From positions 1-64,000 of the forward strand of contig JADBKH010000010.1 in assembly GCA_014896485.1 (NCBI GenBank): 64,000 bases of DNA, written 5' to 3'. The notes under the pieces were generated by a model that was not told the origin of the DNA, searched no databases, and saw only the letters and a program-made list of their open reading frames with translations. Every line of letters starts with the position of its first letter. Within the stretch, counting starts at the first letter, position 1. A program made the position numbers and the translations under genes. Origin of the DNA: Bacillota bacterium (GTDB lineage: Bacteria; Bacillota; Bacilli; Bu12). Shown piece by piece: positions 8,603 to 16,966 of the stretch.

Positions 8603-9019
8603 TTACAGGCCCATGGTGCGCACCCGCGTCGGCGTCACCCGCAGAATGACACGCGGTTCTGTCTTCGTCTGCTGTGCGTACGCTGCTCCGTCTTCGGGAC
8701 CACGATACTTGAGAGCCAGACGTTCGATCAACGCATGGGCAGACGAAGGCTCTTCGTCGACCTGTACCCGTCCAGAGAGAATCACCCATTGCCACGGGTT
8801 TTGCGGATGGACGAGCCCGACACTGACCCGCGGATCCCGGCAGACATTGCGGTATTTGACACGGTCGGTGGTGGTGGAGATGAGCAACTGTTCCTTCTGG
8901 GGATCCAATTCAAACCAGACGTAGGTAAACTGTGGACTCCCATCGGGATTGAGGGTGGTCAACCCCGCCAGAAACGGATGCTCCAAAAAGGAAACGGTTG
9001 CTTCGCTGAAATGTGCCAT
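8603..9019 (-). CDS. PPOX-class FMN/F420-binding split-barrel protein
   Basis: A 138-residue protein of the pyridoxamine-phosphate-oxidase-like split beta-barrel family. Typical features are the N-terminal helix plus GLTTLNPDGSPQFTYVWFE, the phosphate-binding region STTTDRVKYRNVCRDPRVSV and the C-terminal barrel strand RVTPTRVRTM. Members reduce or bind flavin, F420 or heme; the cofactor cannot be decided here. AAAGGAGCATCTCG precedes the ATG. It heads a small unit with the MBL-fold gene downstream, and a plausible promoter lies 45-73 bases upstream. Confidence 0.82.
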   Translation of the reverse strand: MAHFSEATVSFLEHPFLAGLTTLNPDGSPQFTYVWFELDPQKEQLLISTTTDRVKYRNVCRDPRVSVGLVHPQNPWQWVILSGRVQVDEEPSSAHALIERLALKYRGPEDGAAYAQQTKTEPRVILRVTPTRVRTMGL

Positions 9020-9063
9020 CGAGATGCTCCTTTCTTCTGCAAGAGATAGGCTGTTGGTTTTTC

Positions 9064-9092
9064 AGTCTACTCGTTGTGGAAGTGTTCTCCAA
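9064..9092 (-). promoter_or_regulatory. Possible sigma-A promoter of the FMN-barrel/MBL unit
   Basis: On the minus strand TTGGAG (9087-9092) and TAGACT (9064-9069) are 17 bases apart, 45 bases before the ATG at 9019. Each hexamer matches four of six consensus bases. Its position just after the clpC terminator hairpin fits a new transcription unit. Confidence 0.38.
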
Positions 9093-9105
9093 ATGATTCC
9101 ATAGA

Positions 9106-9136
9106 ATGGCCCCGAAGCGAGCGGCTTCGGGGCCAT
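9106..9136 (-). terminator. Terminator-like hairpin after clpC
   Basis: A perfect 13-base-pair inverted repeat (ATGGCCCCGAAGC / GCTTCGGGGCCAT) with a 5-base loop, 29 bases past the clpC stop. The downstream tail is only weakly T-rich, so it may act as a processing or stabilising 3' stem as well as a terminator of the ctsR operon. Confidence 0.6.
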
Positions 9137-9164
9137 CGATAGACTTTGCAAATCGTCGGTTGGG

Positions 9165-11639
9165 TTAGGCGTCGACACCGGCCTGCTCGGTTTGCGGCTC
9201 CATCTGTCCGACGCGGGTAAAGGTGAGCTTGCCATTTTCGACGTCGACTTTCACCAAGTCACCCTTGTGTATCGTTCCTCGCAAAATCTCTTCGGAGAGC
9301 TGATCCTCGATCTGCTTTTGGATGGCACGGCGCAGCGGACGTGCACCGTAGACGGGATCAAAGCCCTCTTCGGCGAGCTTGTCGATGGCCGCGTCGGTCA
9401 GGGTGATGTCGAGCTCAAACTCGCGCAGGCGCTTGCGCACATCGGCGACCATCAGGCGGACCACTGCCTTGATATCATCCTGGCTGAGCTCGTGGAAGAC
9501 GATGATATCGTCAACCCGGTTGAGAAACTCCGGACGAAACTGATGGCGCAGCTCTTCCATCAGCTTTGACTTCATCGCCTCATAGTTGCTCTCTGCCTCG
9601 TCACCGGTGGTAAAGCCGAGGGTCTGTTGCTTTTTGATCGTCTCTGCCCCAGCGTTGGAGGTCATAATGATCACGGTGTTGCGAAAGTCGACCGTGCGCC
9701 CTTTCCCATCGGTCAAGCGGCCATCTTCGAGCACCTGCAACAGTACATTGAAGATGTCCGGATGCGCCTTCTCGATCTCATCGAAGAGCACTACGGAATA
9801 AGGCTTACGCCGCACCGATTCGGTGAGCTGGCCCCCCTCCTCGTAGCCGACGTAGCCAGGAGGTGCCCCGATGAGGCGGGACTCCGAGAACTTCTCCTCG
9901 TACTCGGACATATCGATGCGCACCATCGCCTGCTCATCGCCAAAGAGCGCTTCTGCCAACGCTTTGGCCAACTCCGTCTTGCCGACACCTGTCGGTCCGA
10001 GGAAGATGAACGAACCGATCGGCCGCTTGGGATCTTTCAGTCCGGCCCGTGCACGGCGGATCGCCCGTGCCAAGGCAGAGATCGCCTCTTCTTGCCCGAT
10101 CACGCGCTTGTGCAATACCTCTTCCAGATGCAGCAGGCGCTCCGATTCTTCTTCCTCCAGCCGCCGTACGGGCACGCCGGTCCACTGGCTGACGATGTCC
10201 GCGATATCGTCGGCGGTCACCTGCAGTTCATCGCTGCGGTGCTCCTGCTGCCAATGTTGCTTCTTCTCTTCCAGCTCACGGCGCAGGCGACGCTCCTGGT
10301 CGCGCAGTTCCGCTGCCTTTTCAAACTCCTGTGCCTGTACCGCCGCTTCCTTCTCTTGGCGCAGTTTCTCCAGCTGTTCTTCGGCTTTCTTGAGATCCGG
10401 TGGCGCTGTATAGGAGCGCAACCGAACGCGGCTGCCGGCCTCGTCAATCAGGTCGATCGCCTTGTCAGGCAGGTAACGATCGGTGATGTAGCGGGCCGAG
10501 AGTTTCACCGCAGCCTCTAAGGCCTCATCGGTAATCTTGACGCCGTGGTGGGCTTCGTAGCGATCACGCAGGCCACGCAGGATCTGAATCGATTCTTCGA
10601 TCGTCGGCTCGCCCACCGTGATCGGTTGGAAGCGACGCTCCAGTGCCGGGTCGCGCTCGATGTACTTGCGGTACTCATCGAGGGTAGTCGCGCCGATGCA
10701 CTGCAGCTCGCCCCGTGCCAACGCCGGCTTGAGGATGTTGCTGGCGTCGATCGCCCCTTCTGCCCCGCCGGCTCCGATCACCGTGTGCAACTCATCGATA
10801 AACAGGATGACGTTTTGGTTCTGCCGGATCTCATCGATGATCTTCTTGAGGCGGTCTTCGAACTCACCCCGATATTTGGTCCCGGCCACGACGGTCGCCA
10901 TGTCCAACGCCATGACACGCTTGTCCCGCAGGGTCTCGGGCACCTCGTTGCTGACGATCCGCTCGGCCAGCCCCTCAGCGATGGCGGTCTTGCCGACGCC
11001 GGGCTCGCCGATGAGCACCGGGTTGTTCTTGGTGCGCCGAGAGAGGACCTGAATCACCCGCTCGATCTCTTTTTCCCGACCGATGACCGGATCGAGCTTG
11101 CCCTCTCGGGCCAACTCGGTCATATCCCGGGCAAAGTTATCCAACGTCGGGGTGCCACTACCCTGTCCTCCCTGGGCACCGCCTTCTGCGGCTTGCCCCA
11201 ACAGCTGCAGGACCTGCTGCCGGGCCGCCGGAAGGCTGACGCCCAGATTGGTGAGGACTTGTGCAGCGACCCCTTCTTCCTCGCGCAGCAGCCCCAAAAG
11301 CAGGTGCTCGGTACCGATGTAGTTGTGGCCCAGTCGGCGTGCCTCGTCGATGGCGAGCTCGATCGCCTTTTTCATCCGCGGCGTAAAGCCGATCATCGCC
11401 GGTTGCTCATGACCGACCCCAACCAGGTTTTCCACCTCACGGCGCACTTTCTCCGGCGTGACACCGAGGTTTTGCAGCGCACGCGCGGCAATGCCTTCCC
11501 CTTCCCGGACCAAGCCGAGCAGAATGTGTTCCGTTCCGACATTGGGATGGCCCATGCGTACGGCTTCTTCCTGTGCCAACTGAATGACGCGCTGGGCGCG
11601 CTCCGTAAACCGGCTCCACATAAACTGGCCCATCAGCAT
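9165..11639 (-). CDS. clpC: ATP-dependent Clp protease ATPase subunit ClpC
   Basis: An 824-residue AAA+ unfoldase that, with the adaptor McsB/MecA, feeds proteins to ClpP. Two N-terminal Clp repeats ([15 protein letters not shown] and [15 protein letters not shown]), D1 with Walker A GEPGVGKT, a coiled-coil middle region with a UVR-like stretch ([10 protein letters not shown]), and D2 with GPTGVGKT. The start is ambiguous: ATG at 11639 or two codons later at 11633; the AAGGAAGG ribosome site serves either, with better spacing for 11633. Last gene of the ctsR-mcsA-mcsB-clpC operon, 40 bases after mcsB, so CtsR-controlled heat and protein-stress induction is expected. Confidence 0.97.
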   Translation of the reverse strand: MLMGQFMWSRFTERAQRVIQLAQEEAVRMGHPNVGTEHILLGLVREGEGIAARALQNLGVTPEKVRREVENLVGVGHEQPAMIGFTPRMKKAIELAIDEARRLGHNYIGTEHLLLGLLREEEGVAAQVLTNLGVSLPAARQQVLQLLGQAAEGGAQGGQGSGTPTLDNFARDMTELAREGKLDPVIGREKEIERVIQVLSRRTKNNPVLIGEPGVGKTAIAEGLAERIVSNEVPETLRDKRVMALDMATVVAGTKYRGEFEDRLKKIIDEIRQNQNVILFIDELHTVIGAGGAEGAIDASNILKPALARGELQCIGATTLDEYRKYIERDPALERRFQPITVGEPTIEESIQILRGLRDRYEAHHGVKITDEALEAAVKLSARYITDRYLPDKAIDLIDEAGSRVRLRSYTAPPDLKKAEEQLEKLRQEKEAAVQAQEFEKAAELRDQERRLRRELEEKKQHWQQEHRSDELQVTADDIADIVSQWTGVPVRRLEEEESERLLHLEEVLHKRVIGQEEAISALARAIRRARAGLKDPKRPIGSFIFLGPTGVGKTELAKALAEALFGDEQAMVRIDMSEYEEKFSESRLIGAPPGYVGYEEGGQLTESVRRKPYSVVLFDEIEKAHPDIFNVLLQVLEDGRLTDGKGRTVDFRNTVIIMTSNAGAETIKKQQTLGFTTGDEAESNYEAMKSKLMEELRHQFRPEFLNRVDDIIVFHELSQDDIKAVVRLMVADVRKRLREFELDITLTDAAIDKLAEEGFDPVYGARPLRRAIQKQIEDQLSEEILRGTIHKGDLVKVDVENGKLTFTRVGQMEPQTEQAGVDA

Positions 11640-11679
11640 ATCCTTCCTTTCACGCGCCTTTTGCGCAACCTGGTGTGCT

Positions 11680-12744
11680 TTAGCCCTCGCGGGCAGTCAC
11701 ACGGGCCCGCAAGAGCTCGGCGCGGCGAATATCCCTTTCATTGCTGTCCAATTCACGCCCTGCTGTCAGCTGCACGAAGCCAGGCTGACACAAGACGATG
11801 CCTTCATCAAAGACCTTGGGCGAACCTTTGAGCAGTCCCGTATCGATGCCAAAACGGACCAGCGAGAGCATCTCCATCGCTTCTTGCGAGGAGATCTTGC
11901 GGCAGTGGGCCAAGACCCCGTAGGCGCGATGCACCCGATCTTCCATCTCGATACGCTGTTGGTGCAACAGCGCTTCCCGGGCTTGCTGCTCCTGGTGAGT
12001 CAATTGCTGTACCACTGCAGTCAGGTTATCGATCATGTCCTCTTCGGGGCGGCCCAGGGTGACCTGGTTGCTGATTTGGAACAGGTTCCCCACCGCTTCG
12101 GTACCTTCCCCGTACAATCCCCTGGCGACAAGCCCTACCTGCTGCAGCGCGGTCAATACCCGCCGGATCTGCTGGGTGAACACCAGCGCAGGGAGATGGA
12201 CCATCACCGAAGCACGCATGGCCGTCCCCAGGTTGGTCGGACAAGTCGTCAAGTAACCGAGGCGCTCGTCGTAGGCGTAGTCGATGGTCGCTTCCAAAGC
12301 ATTGTCCATCTGGTCGGCCAACGTCCATGCCTCGCGCAAAGAGAGGCTGGGCCGAATCACCTGAATGCGCAGGTGATCTTCCTCGTTGATCAAGACGGAG
12401 ATGGCCTCGTCTTCACGGACGGCGATGGCGCCCTCTTCGACCTGTTGCTGGATATGCTGGGGACTCTCCAAGTGCTTTTCCACCAGCACCTGCCGCTGCA
12501 GCGGTGTCAGGTCGCGCAACCGCAGCAACTGAAAGCGTCCCAGTTGCGCCACTTTGGAAGAGTGAAACGCCTGCGTAGCCCGCCGGATCACTTCTTCGGA
12601 TTGCGCCGCAGAAGCGGTAGTGGGGAAAGGAAGATCGGCGATATTGCGCGCCAGGCGGATACGGCTGGTTAACACGACCGGATCCGTGGCGCCGTTTTTC
12701 ATCGACTTTCCCAAGGGCGTTGCAAAGAGTGGCTCTACGCTCAT
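11680..12744 (-). CDS. mcsB: Protein arginine kinase McsB
   Basis: A 354-residue guanidino-kinase-fold enzyme that phosphorylates arginines on proteins, marking them for ClpCP and inactivating CtsR. Family signatures are [11 protein letters not shown] near the N-terminus, the catalytic [20 protein letters not shown] and the nucleotide-binding region [20 protein letters not shown]. Length matches the family. It overlaps mcsA by four bases (ATGA), indicating coupled translation with its activator. GGGAGCGAGG lies upstream of the ATG. Confidence 0.97.
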   Translation of the reverse strand: MSVEPLFATPLGKSMKNGATDPVVLTSRIRLARNIADLPFPTTASAAQSEEVIRRATQAFHSSKVAQLGRFQLLRLRDLTPLQRQVLVEKHLESPQHIQQQVEEGAIAVREDEAISVLINEEDHLRIQVIRPSLSLREAWTLADQMDNALEATIDYAYDERLGYLTTCPTNLGTAMRASVMVHLPALVFTQQIRRVLTALQQVGLVARGLYGEGTEAVGNLFQISNQVTLGRPEEDMIDNLTAVVQQLTHQEQQAREALLHQQRIEMEDRVHRAYGVLAHCRKISSQEAMEMLSLVRFGIDTGLLKGSPKVFDEGIVLCQPGFVQLTAGRELDSNERDIRRAELLRARVTAREG

Positions 12745-13301
12745 GATGCCTCGCTCCCTTCCTTCCCCTGCAACCGACGGATCTCATCGCGCAGTTTCGC
12801 CGCTTCCTCAAAATTTTCCTGCGAGACGGCTTCCTGCAAGCGCTGTTGCAGCCGTTGCAAGTCACGCTCCACTTTCAGATGGCCACCACGGCGAACCGGG
12901 ACTTTGCCCGTATGCACCACATGCCCGTGGATCCGCCGCAGCATCGGCTCAATCTGTGATGCAAAGTGGTGGTAGCACTGTGCACATCCCAGGAAACCCG
13001 TCTCTTGAAATTCCGCCAGCGTACGCCCACAGGTCGGGCAACGGGCCACGTTGCCATTGGAAGCCGGCTCTCCCTGTTGCGGCATTGGGTTGCCGTTGTA
13101 GCCATGATGGAGCATGCCGGTCAAAAAGTTATTGAATGAGAACGGCTGCATCCACCCGCTAAACGGGGATTGAAAGGCACCGGCAATCTCTGGATTTTCA
13201 CGGGCACATGCCTCACACAAATGGTATTCGCTCTTTTGTCCGTTGACGATCTTGGTAACGTGAACTGTGGCAGGCCGTTGCCCACAGTTTTGACAGGTCA
13301 T
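12741..13301 (-). CDS. mcsA: McsA, zinc-finger activator of McsB
   Basis: A 186-residue protein with an N-terminal zinc finger (CQNCG and CEACA), a second zinc finger (CPTCG and CAQCY at about 88-110) and a C-terminal UVR motif (ENFEEAAKLRDEIRRL). It activates McsB arginine kinase and contributes to CtsR inactivation and metal or thiol stress sensing. The ATG lies 16 bases after ctsR and the end overlaps mcsB. Confidence 0.96.
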   Translation of the reverse strand: MTCQNCGQRPATVHVTKIVNGQKSEYHLCEACARENPEIAGAFQSPFSGWMQPFSFNNFLTGMLHHGYNGNPMPQQGEPASNGNVARCPTCGRTLAEFQETGFLGCAQCYHHFASQIEPMLRRIHGHVVHTGKVPVRRGGHLKVERDLQRLQQRLQEAVSQENFEEAAKLRDEIRRLQGKEGSEAS

Positions 13302-13317
13302 CGCGCTGCCTCCCCTT

Positions 13318-13782
13318 CTAGTTTGCCCGCATCAAGGCCATGAGCATGGCCGATAGCAGTCTGGAACGCATGGTATCCCGCAAGTCGACAGGCAGTTCGA
13401 GCACGTTGCGATCGACGGCCGCCAAGAGCATCATGGCCTCGCGCCGGGTGAGCAGATGTTCGCGATAGAGCCATTGAATGTACCCCTCTGCCTGTGCTTG
13501 GGTCAATGGATCCGCCGCAATCGCATGGATGATTTTCGGCAACGCATTGCGCGGATCCAACGGCAACTTGACAACCCGAATGTAGCCGCCACCCCCGCGT
13601 TTGCTTTCCACCAGATAACCCCGCTCCTGCGTAAACCGCGTCGCAAGTACGTAGGTCACTTGGGAAGGCACACAGGCAAACTGCGAAGCCAACGCCCCAC
13701 GCTGAATTTCGATGACACCGTCGGGACTTTGCTCCAACATGGTCTCAAGCTGTTGTGCAATCAGTTCCGCCATGTTTTTCAT
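13318..13782 (-). CDS. ctsR: CtsR, repressor of class III heat-shock genes
   Basis: A 154-residue repressor with an N-terminal winged HTH. The glycine-rich thermosensing wing KRGGGGYIRVV at about 61-71 is the hallmark, since flexibility there releases DNA on heating. The C-terminal helical domain (about 80-154) is the McsB target. First gene of the operon. Two CtsR boxes lie in its leader (13884-13900 and 13838-13854), so the operon should be autoregulated. An AAGGAG site sits 11 bases before the ATG; an in-frame ATG three codons later is an alternative. Confidence 0.97.
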   Translation of the reverse strand: MKNMAELIAQQLETMLEQSPDGVIEIQRGALASQFACVPSQVTYVLATRFTQERGYLVESKRGGGGYIRVVKLPLDPRNALPKIIHAIAADPLTQAQAEGYIQWLYREHLLTRREAMMLLAAVDRNVLELPVDLRDTMRSRLLSAMLMALMRAN

Positions 13783-13837
13783 CGGCCGTCCTGCTCCTTA
13801 TGTCCTCCCTTGCGCTGCCTCCAATGGCGCACTCGAC

Positions 13838-13854
13838 TTTGTCTTTCTTTGACC
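13838..13854 (-). promoter_or_regulatory. CtsR operator box 2
   Basis: Minus-strand GGTCAAAGAAAGACAAA, a near match to the CtsR tandem heptad consensus RGTCAAANANRGTCAAA, with one mismatch in the second heptad. It lies in the leader about 50 bases downstream of the predicted transcription start. Confidence 0.8.
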
Positions 13855-13883
13855 TTTTGCTTTCAAACAAAGATCTGGTCCCT

Positions 13884-13900
13884 TTTGACTATCTTTGACC
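13884..13900 (-). promoter_or_regulatory. CtsR operator box 1
   Basis: Minus-strand GGTCAAAGATAGTCAAA, an exact match to the CtsR consensus direct repeat. It begins only about 10 bases below the -10 element, so bound CtsR would block open-complex formation. Confidence 0.92.
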
Positions 13901-13910
13901 TTCGATTGCC

Positions 13911-13939
13911 ATTATAGCGGACAGATGCTGGCAGTGCAA
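13911..13939 (-). promoter_or_regulatory. Sigma-A promoter of the ctsR operon
   Basis: Minus-strand TTGCAC (13934-13939) and TATAAT (13911-13916) with a 17-base spacer. It immediately follows the stop of the amidotransferase gene and precedes two CtsR boxes. Confidence 0.88.
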
Positions 13940-13943
13940 GAGG

Positions 13944-14672
13944 TCATCTGGAAAATCCAGCAACCCACCCATCAAAGAGGGCCTGGGCACGCGGATCATC
14001 GGCAGCCATATCCTCCGGATGCCATTGGACACCCAAAACCGGCCGGCCTGGCAGTTCGATGGCTTCGACGACGCCATCCGGTGCCGTGGCGGTGACGACA
14101 AGACCCTCTCCCAACGAGCGGCAAGACTGGTGGTGAAACGAATTGACCGGATAGGGATCTGCCCCGATCAGACGAGCCAGTAGGCTCTCCGGCGCGATGC
14201 TGACGGGGTGGGAAGCCGCCCACCGTGGTGCCGTTTGGCTGTGTAGCAGGGTACCTGGCCGCTCCCGAGGAAGATCCTGGTAAAGCGTTCCCCCCAAGGC
14301 GACGTTGAGCACCTGGATCCCCCGACAGATGGCAAGCAGTGGTTTGCCTTGCGCCAACGCAGCCCGGACGACGGCCAGTTCGGTGGCGTCCCGTTTCGGG
14401 TCGACGCTGCCCAACCCCCGTTGGGGATAAGCGCCATAGCGCAGCGGATCGACATCTTCTCCGCCCGTAAGCAAGACGGCATCGCTTTGGGTGACGGCCT
14501 GTTGACAGAGTGCATCGGGCAAGTAGCCGATCAGCAGGGGCAGGCCCCCGGCGCGCACGATCGGCTCCTGATAGGCACGCTTGAGCCATAGGTGTTCCGT
14601 GGCAAGGGCACTGTTCTGCCCACAGACGATCGCAATGCGTGGACGAAGCTGCCTCTCTTCCAAAGCACGCAC
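13944..14672 (-). CDS. Class I glutamine-amidotransferase-like hydrolase (peptidase C26 family)
   Basis: A 242-residue protein with the C26/gamma-glutamyl hydrolase fold. Key features are LLTGGEDVDP, the nucleophile elbow AICRGIQVLN (Cys about 115) and the catalytic His-Glu in QWHPEDM. The closest functional class is gamma-glutamyl-GABA hydrolase (PuuD-like), but no polyamine catabolism genes are nearby, so the substrate is open. The GTG start at 14670-14672 abuts the lysS stop (TGA-GTG) with AAAGG upstream, so translation is coupled to lysS. Confidence 0.85.
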   Translation of the reverse strand: MRALEERQLRPRIAIVCGQNSALATEHLWLKRAYQEPIVRAGGLPLLIGYLPDALCQQAVTQSDAVLLTGGEDVDPLRYGAYPQRGLGSVDPKRDATELAVVRAALAQGKPLLAICRGIQVLNVALGGTLYQDLPRERPGTLLHSQTAPRWAASHPVSIAPESLLARLIGADPYPVNSFHHQSCRSLGEGLVVTATAPDGVVEAIELPGRPVLGVQWHPEDMAADDPRAQALFDGWVAGFSR

Positions 14673-16160
14673 TCACCTTTCTTTCGGGCGCATCAAGGGA
14701 AAGAGCAGGACATCGCGGATCGAGGGTTGGTCCGTCAACAGCATGACCAAGCGGTCGATCCCGATTCCCAATCCCCCTGTCGGCGGCATCCCGAACTCCA
14801 GCGCCTGCAGGAAATCCTCGTCGATCACCTGGGCCTCTTCGTAACCACGGGCAGCCAGACGCGCTTGCTCGACGAACCGGTTCCGCTGGTCGATCGGATC
14901 GTTGAGCTCGGAGAAGGCGTTGGCGTGCTCTCGCCCGGCAATGAACAGTTCAAAGCGATCGACGTAGCGCGGATCGTCGGCGGTTTTTTTGGCCAAGGGA
15001 GAAATTTCGATGGGATAGCGGTAGACAAAGGTCGGCTGGACGAGGGTAGGCTCCACCTTCTCTTCAAAGATGGCATTGAGGATAGTGCCACGGCTCGCCG
15101 CTTGCGGCAAGGGAACCTGAAGTTGCTGCGCAAGCTCTATGGCCGCTTGCGTATCCGCAACTTCCCGGTCGAAATCGATCCCGGTGACCTGTTGAACCGC
15201 ATCGACCATGCGCACGCGGCGCCACGGGGGAGTCAGATCGATCTCCTGCCCCTGGTAGACTATCCGCTGCGTGCGCCCGATCGCCTTGGCCGCTTCGACG
15301 AAAATGCCTTCGGTGATTTCCATGATCGCATGGTAATCGACGTACGCCCAGTACAACTCGAGCATGGTAAACTCTGGATTATGCCGGGTGTCGATGCCCT
15401 CGTTGCGGTAGACTCGCCCGATCTCGTAGACCCGTTCAAAGCCGCCCACCAACAGCCGTTTGAGGTGGAGTTCTTCGGCGATGCGCAGGTACAAGTCGAG
15501 ATCCAGCGCGTTGTGATGGGTCTGAAACGGCTGGGCGGCGGCTCCTCCCGGCTGTAGGTGCATGGTGGGGGTCTCGACTTCCAAAAAACCTTCGCCGTCC
15601 AAAAAGCGGCGGATGGCACTGACGATCTGACTGCGTGCCACAAAGGTGGCCCGCACCGATGGATTGACGATCAAATCGAGGTAACGGCGGCGATACCGCT
15701 CATCGACATCCTGCAGGCCATGCCATTTCTCCGGCAAGGGCCGTAACGCCTTGGCGAGCAGCACGAAGCTGGTGATACGCACCGAAACTTCTCCCCGGGC
15801 CGTGCGCACCACGTTCCCGCAAGCGCCGACAATATCGCCCAAATCGAGTCGCCGAAAGGCCGCATACGCCTCTTCTCCCAGCTGCGCTTCCTGCACGAAG
15901 AGTTGCAACCGCCCGCTCTGATCCTGCAGTACGGCAAACGTTGCAGTCTTCAGCAACCGTAAAGCGATCAAGCGGCCGGCAACGTGCACTTCCCAATGAC
16001 GTGCCTCGATCTCTTCGGCTGAAAGCGGATCCATCTCACGATGGATCTCCGCTGCCTGTGCATCGACAGGGTAGCTGGTCACCTGATACGGATCCTGCCC
16101 GGCGTCGATCAATCGCTGCAGCTTTTTCTTGCGTCCACGAATCAGATCGTTCTCGTCCAT
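14673..16160 (-). CDS. lysS: Lysyl-tRNA synthetase (class II)
   Basis: A 495-residue class II synthetase. The N-terminal OB-fold anticodon domain (about 60-150) is followed by motif 1 (EGFLEVETPTM), motif 2 (VYRNEGIDTRHNPEFTMLE) and motif 3 (GLGIGIDRLVMLLT). ATG at 16158-16160 is chosen over an upstream start because GAGGAG sits seven bases before it. It is separated from greA by a terminator and has its own likely promoter. No T-box leader is visible. Confidence 0.97.
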   Translation of the reverse strand: MDENDLIRGRKKKLQRLIDAGQDPYQVTSYPVDAQAAEIHREMDPLSAEEIEARHWEVHVAGRLIALRLLKTATFAVLQDQSGRLQLFVQEAQLGEEAYAAFRRLDLGDIVGACGNVVRTARGEVSVRITSFVLLAKALRPLPEKWHGLQDVDERYRRRYLDLIVNPSVRATFVARSQIVSAIRRFLDGEGFLEVETPTMHLQPGGAAAQPFQTHHNALDLDLYLRIAEELHLKRLLVGGFERVYEIGRVYRNEGIDTRHNPEFTMLELYWAYVDYHAIMEITEGIFVEAAKAIGRTQRIVYQGQEIDLTPPWRRVRMVDAVQQVTGIDFDREVADTQAAIELAQQLQVPLPQAASRGTILNAIFEEKVEPTLVQPTFVYRYPIEISPLAKKTADDPRYVDRFELFIAGREHANAFSELNDPIDQRNRFVEQARLAARGYEEAQVIDEDFLQALEFGMPPTGGLGIGIDRLVMLLTDQPSIRDVLLFPLMRPKER

Positions 16161-16184
16161 CCATCCACTCCTCATCCAACCCCG

Positions 16185-16213
16185 AGCATACGCGCGACAA
16201 TCCCATCAGGCAA
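16185..16213 (-). promoter_or_regulatory. Likely sigma-A promoter of lysS
   Basis: Minus-strand TTGCCT (16208-16213) and TATGCT (16185-16190) spaced by 17 bases, 25 bases before the lysS ATG and just after the greA terminator. Confidence 0.55.
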
Positions 16214-16216
16214 CCA

Positions 16217-16243
16217 CAGAAAAGAGGCAGGAATGCCTGCCTC
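16217..16243 (-). terminator. Rho-independent terminator after greA
   Basis: Minus-strand hairpin GAGGCAGG-CATT-CCTGCCTC followed by TTTTCTG, 33 bases past the greA stop. Confidence 0.8.
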
Positions 16244-16275
16244 CACACTCAACAGACCCGGCCCACAGGCATCCC

Positions 16276-16752
16276 TTACGCGTGGATCCCCAGCACCTTC
16301 AACCGCACCGTGCCGCTGGGCACCTGGGCCACTACCTCGTCTCCCACATGCTTGCCCAAAAGGGCTTCCCCGATAGGAGATTCGTTAGAGATACGGCCTT
16401 CGGCAGGATCAGATTCTGCGGCACCGACGATCTCATACTCCTCTTCATCCCCATACTCCAAATCGACGACCCGTACCTTGGAGCCAACCGTCACGACATC
16501 GGTCCCAACCTCACTGTCTTGGACCACCTTGACGTTGCGCAACAGGTTTTCAATCGTATTGATACGGCCTTCAATAAAGGCTTGTTCATTTTTGGCATCT
16601 TCGTACTCCGAGTTCTCGCTCAGATCCCCATAAGAGATCGCGACCTTGATGCGCTCGGCGATCTCGGAACGCTTGACCGACTTGAGATACTGCAATTCCT
16701 CTTCCAGCTTCTTGAGTCCGGACTGCGTCACGACAAGCTCTTTTTGTGCCAT
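16276..16752 (-). CDS. greA: Transcription elongation factor GreA
   Basis: A 158-residue factor that stimulates RNA polymerase to cleave back-tracked transcripts. The N-terminal coiled coil carries the acidic tip ISYGDLSENSEYEDAKNEQA (about 40-60) with the catalytic acidic pair, and the C-terminal FKBP-like domain includes ISNESPIGEALLG. ATG at 16750-16752 is the family start; a GGGGGAG site lies upstream. It is driven by a perfect consensus promoter about 175 bases upstream, leaving a long leader with stem-loops. Confidence 0.96.
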   Translation of the reverse strand: MAQKELVVTQSGLKKLEEELQYLKSVKRSEIAERIKVAISYGDLSENSEYEDAKNEQAFIEGRINTIENLLRNVKVVQDSEVGTDVVTVGSKVRVVDLEYGDEEEYEIVGAAESDPAEGRISNESPIGEALLGKHVGDEVVAQVPSGTVRLKVLGIHA

Positions 16753-16927
16753 CGGCCCGCTCTCCCCCCTACACAGCAGTCCACCCAATCGTTATCCAGT
16801 GGTATGCTGCTTTCTTCCTGAAGTTTCCGTTTTCGACGGCCTAAACAGGAGCGACCGGCCAACAAGGAATGAAGGAGGCACTGCCCACCCATGCTTTGGC
16901 AGTGCCCACGCTCAAAATCATGGGAGC
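16753..16927 (-). other. Long structured 5' leader of greA
   Basis: About 170 bases between the predicted transcription start and the greA ATG. It contains a 9-base-pair stem (GGCACTGCC / GGCAGTGCC, 16877-16906) and a smaller CCGT-ACGG stem. It could be a terminator-like or regulatory structure, or simply the end of the M61 transcript; there is no strong T run. No known riboswitch or T-box motif was recognised. Confidence 0.4.
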
Positions 16928-16956
16928 ATTATAGGAAGCTACCTGCAACATGTCAA
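16928..16956 (-). promoter_or_regulatory. Perfect consensus sigma-A promoter upstream of greA
   Basis: Minus-strand TTGACA (16951-16956), 17-base spacer, TATAAT (16928-16933). It starts 10 bases after the M61 peptidase stop codon. Expected to be a strong promoter. Confidence 0.88.
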
Positions 16957-16966
16957 TCCAACAGAT

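Noticed and set aside
16700-16890. Short open frame of about 57 codons across the greA leader
   Set aside because: It overlaps the greA start out of frame and has no ribosome site or recognisable sequence.
16753-16927. T-box or riboswitch in the greA leader
   Set aside because: No T-box core (AGGGTGGNACC) or anti-terminator arrangement could be built, and the downstream gene is not an amino-acid gene.
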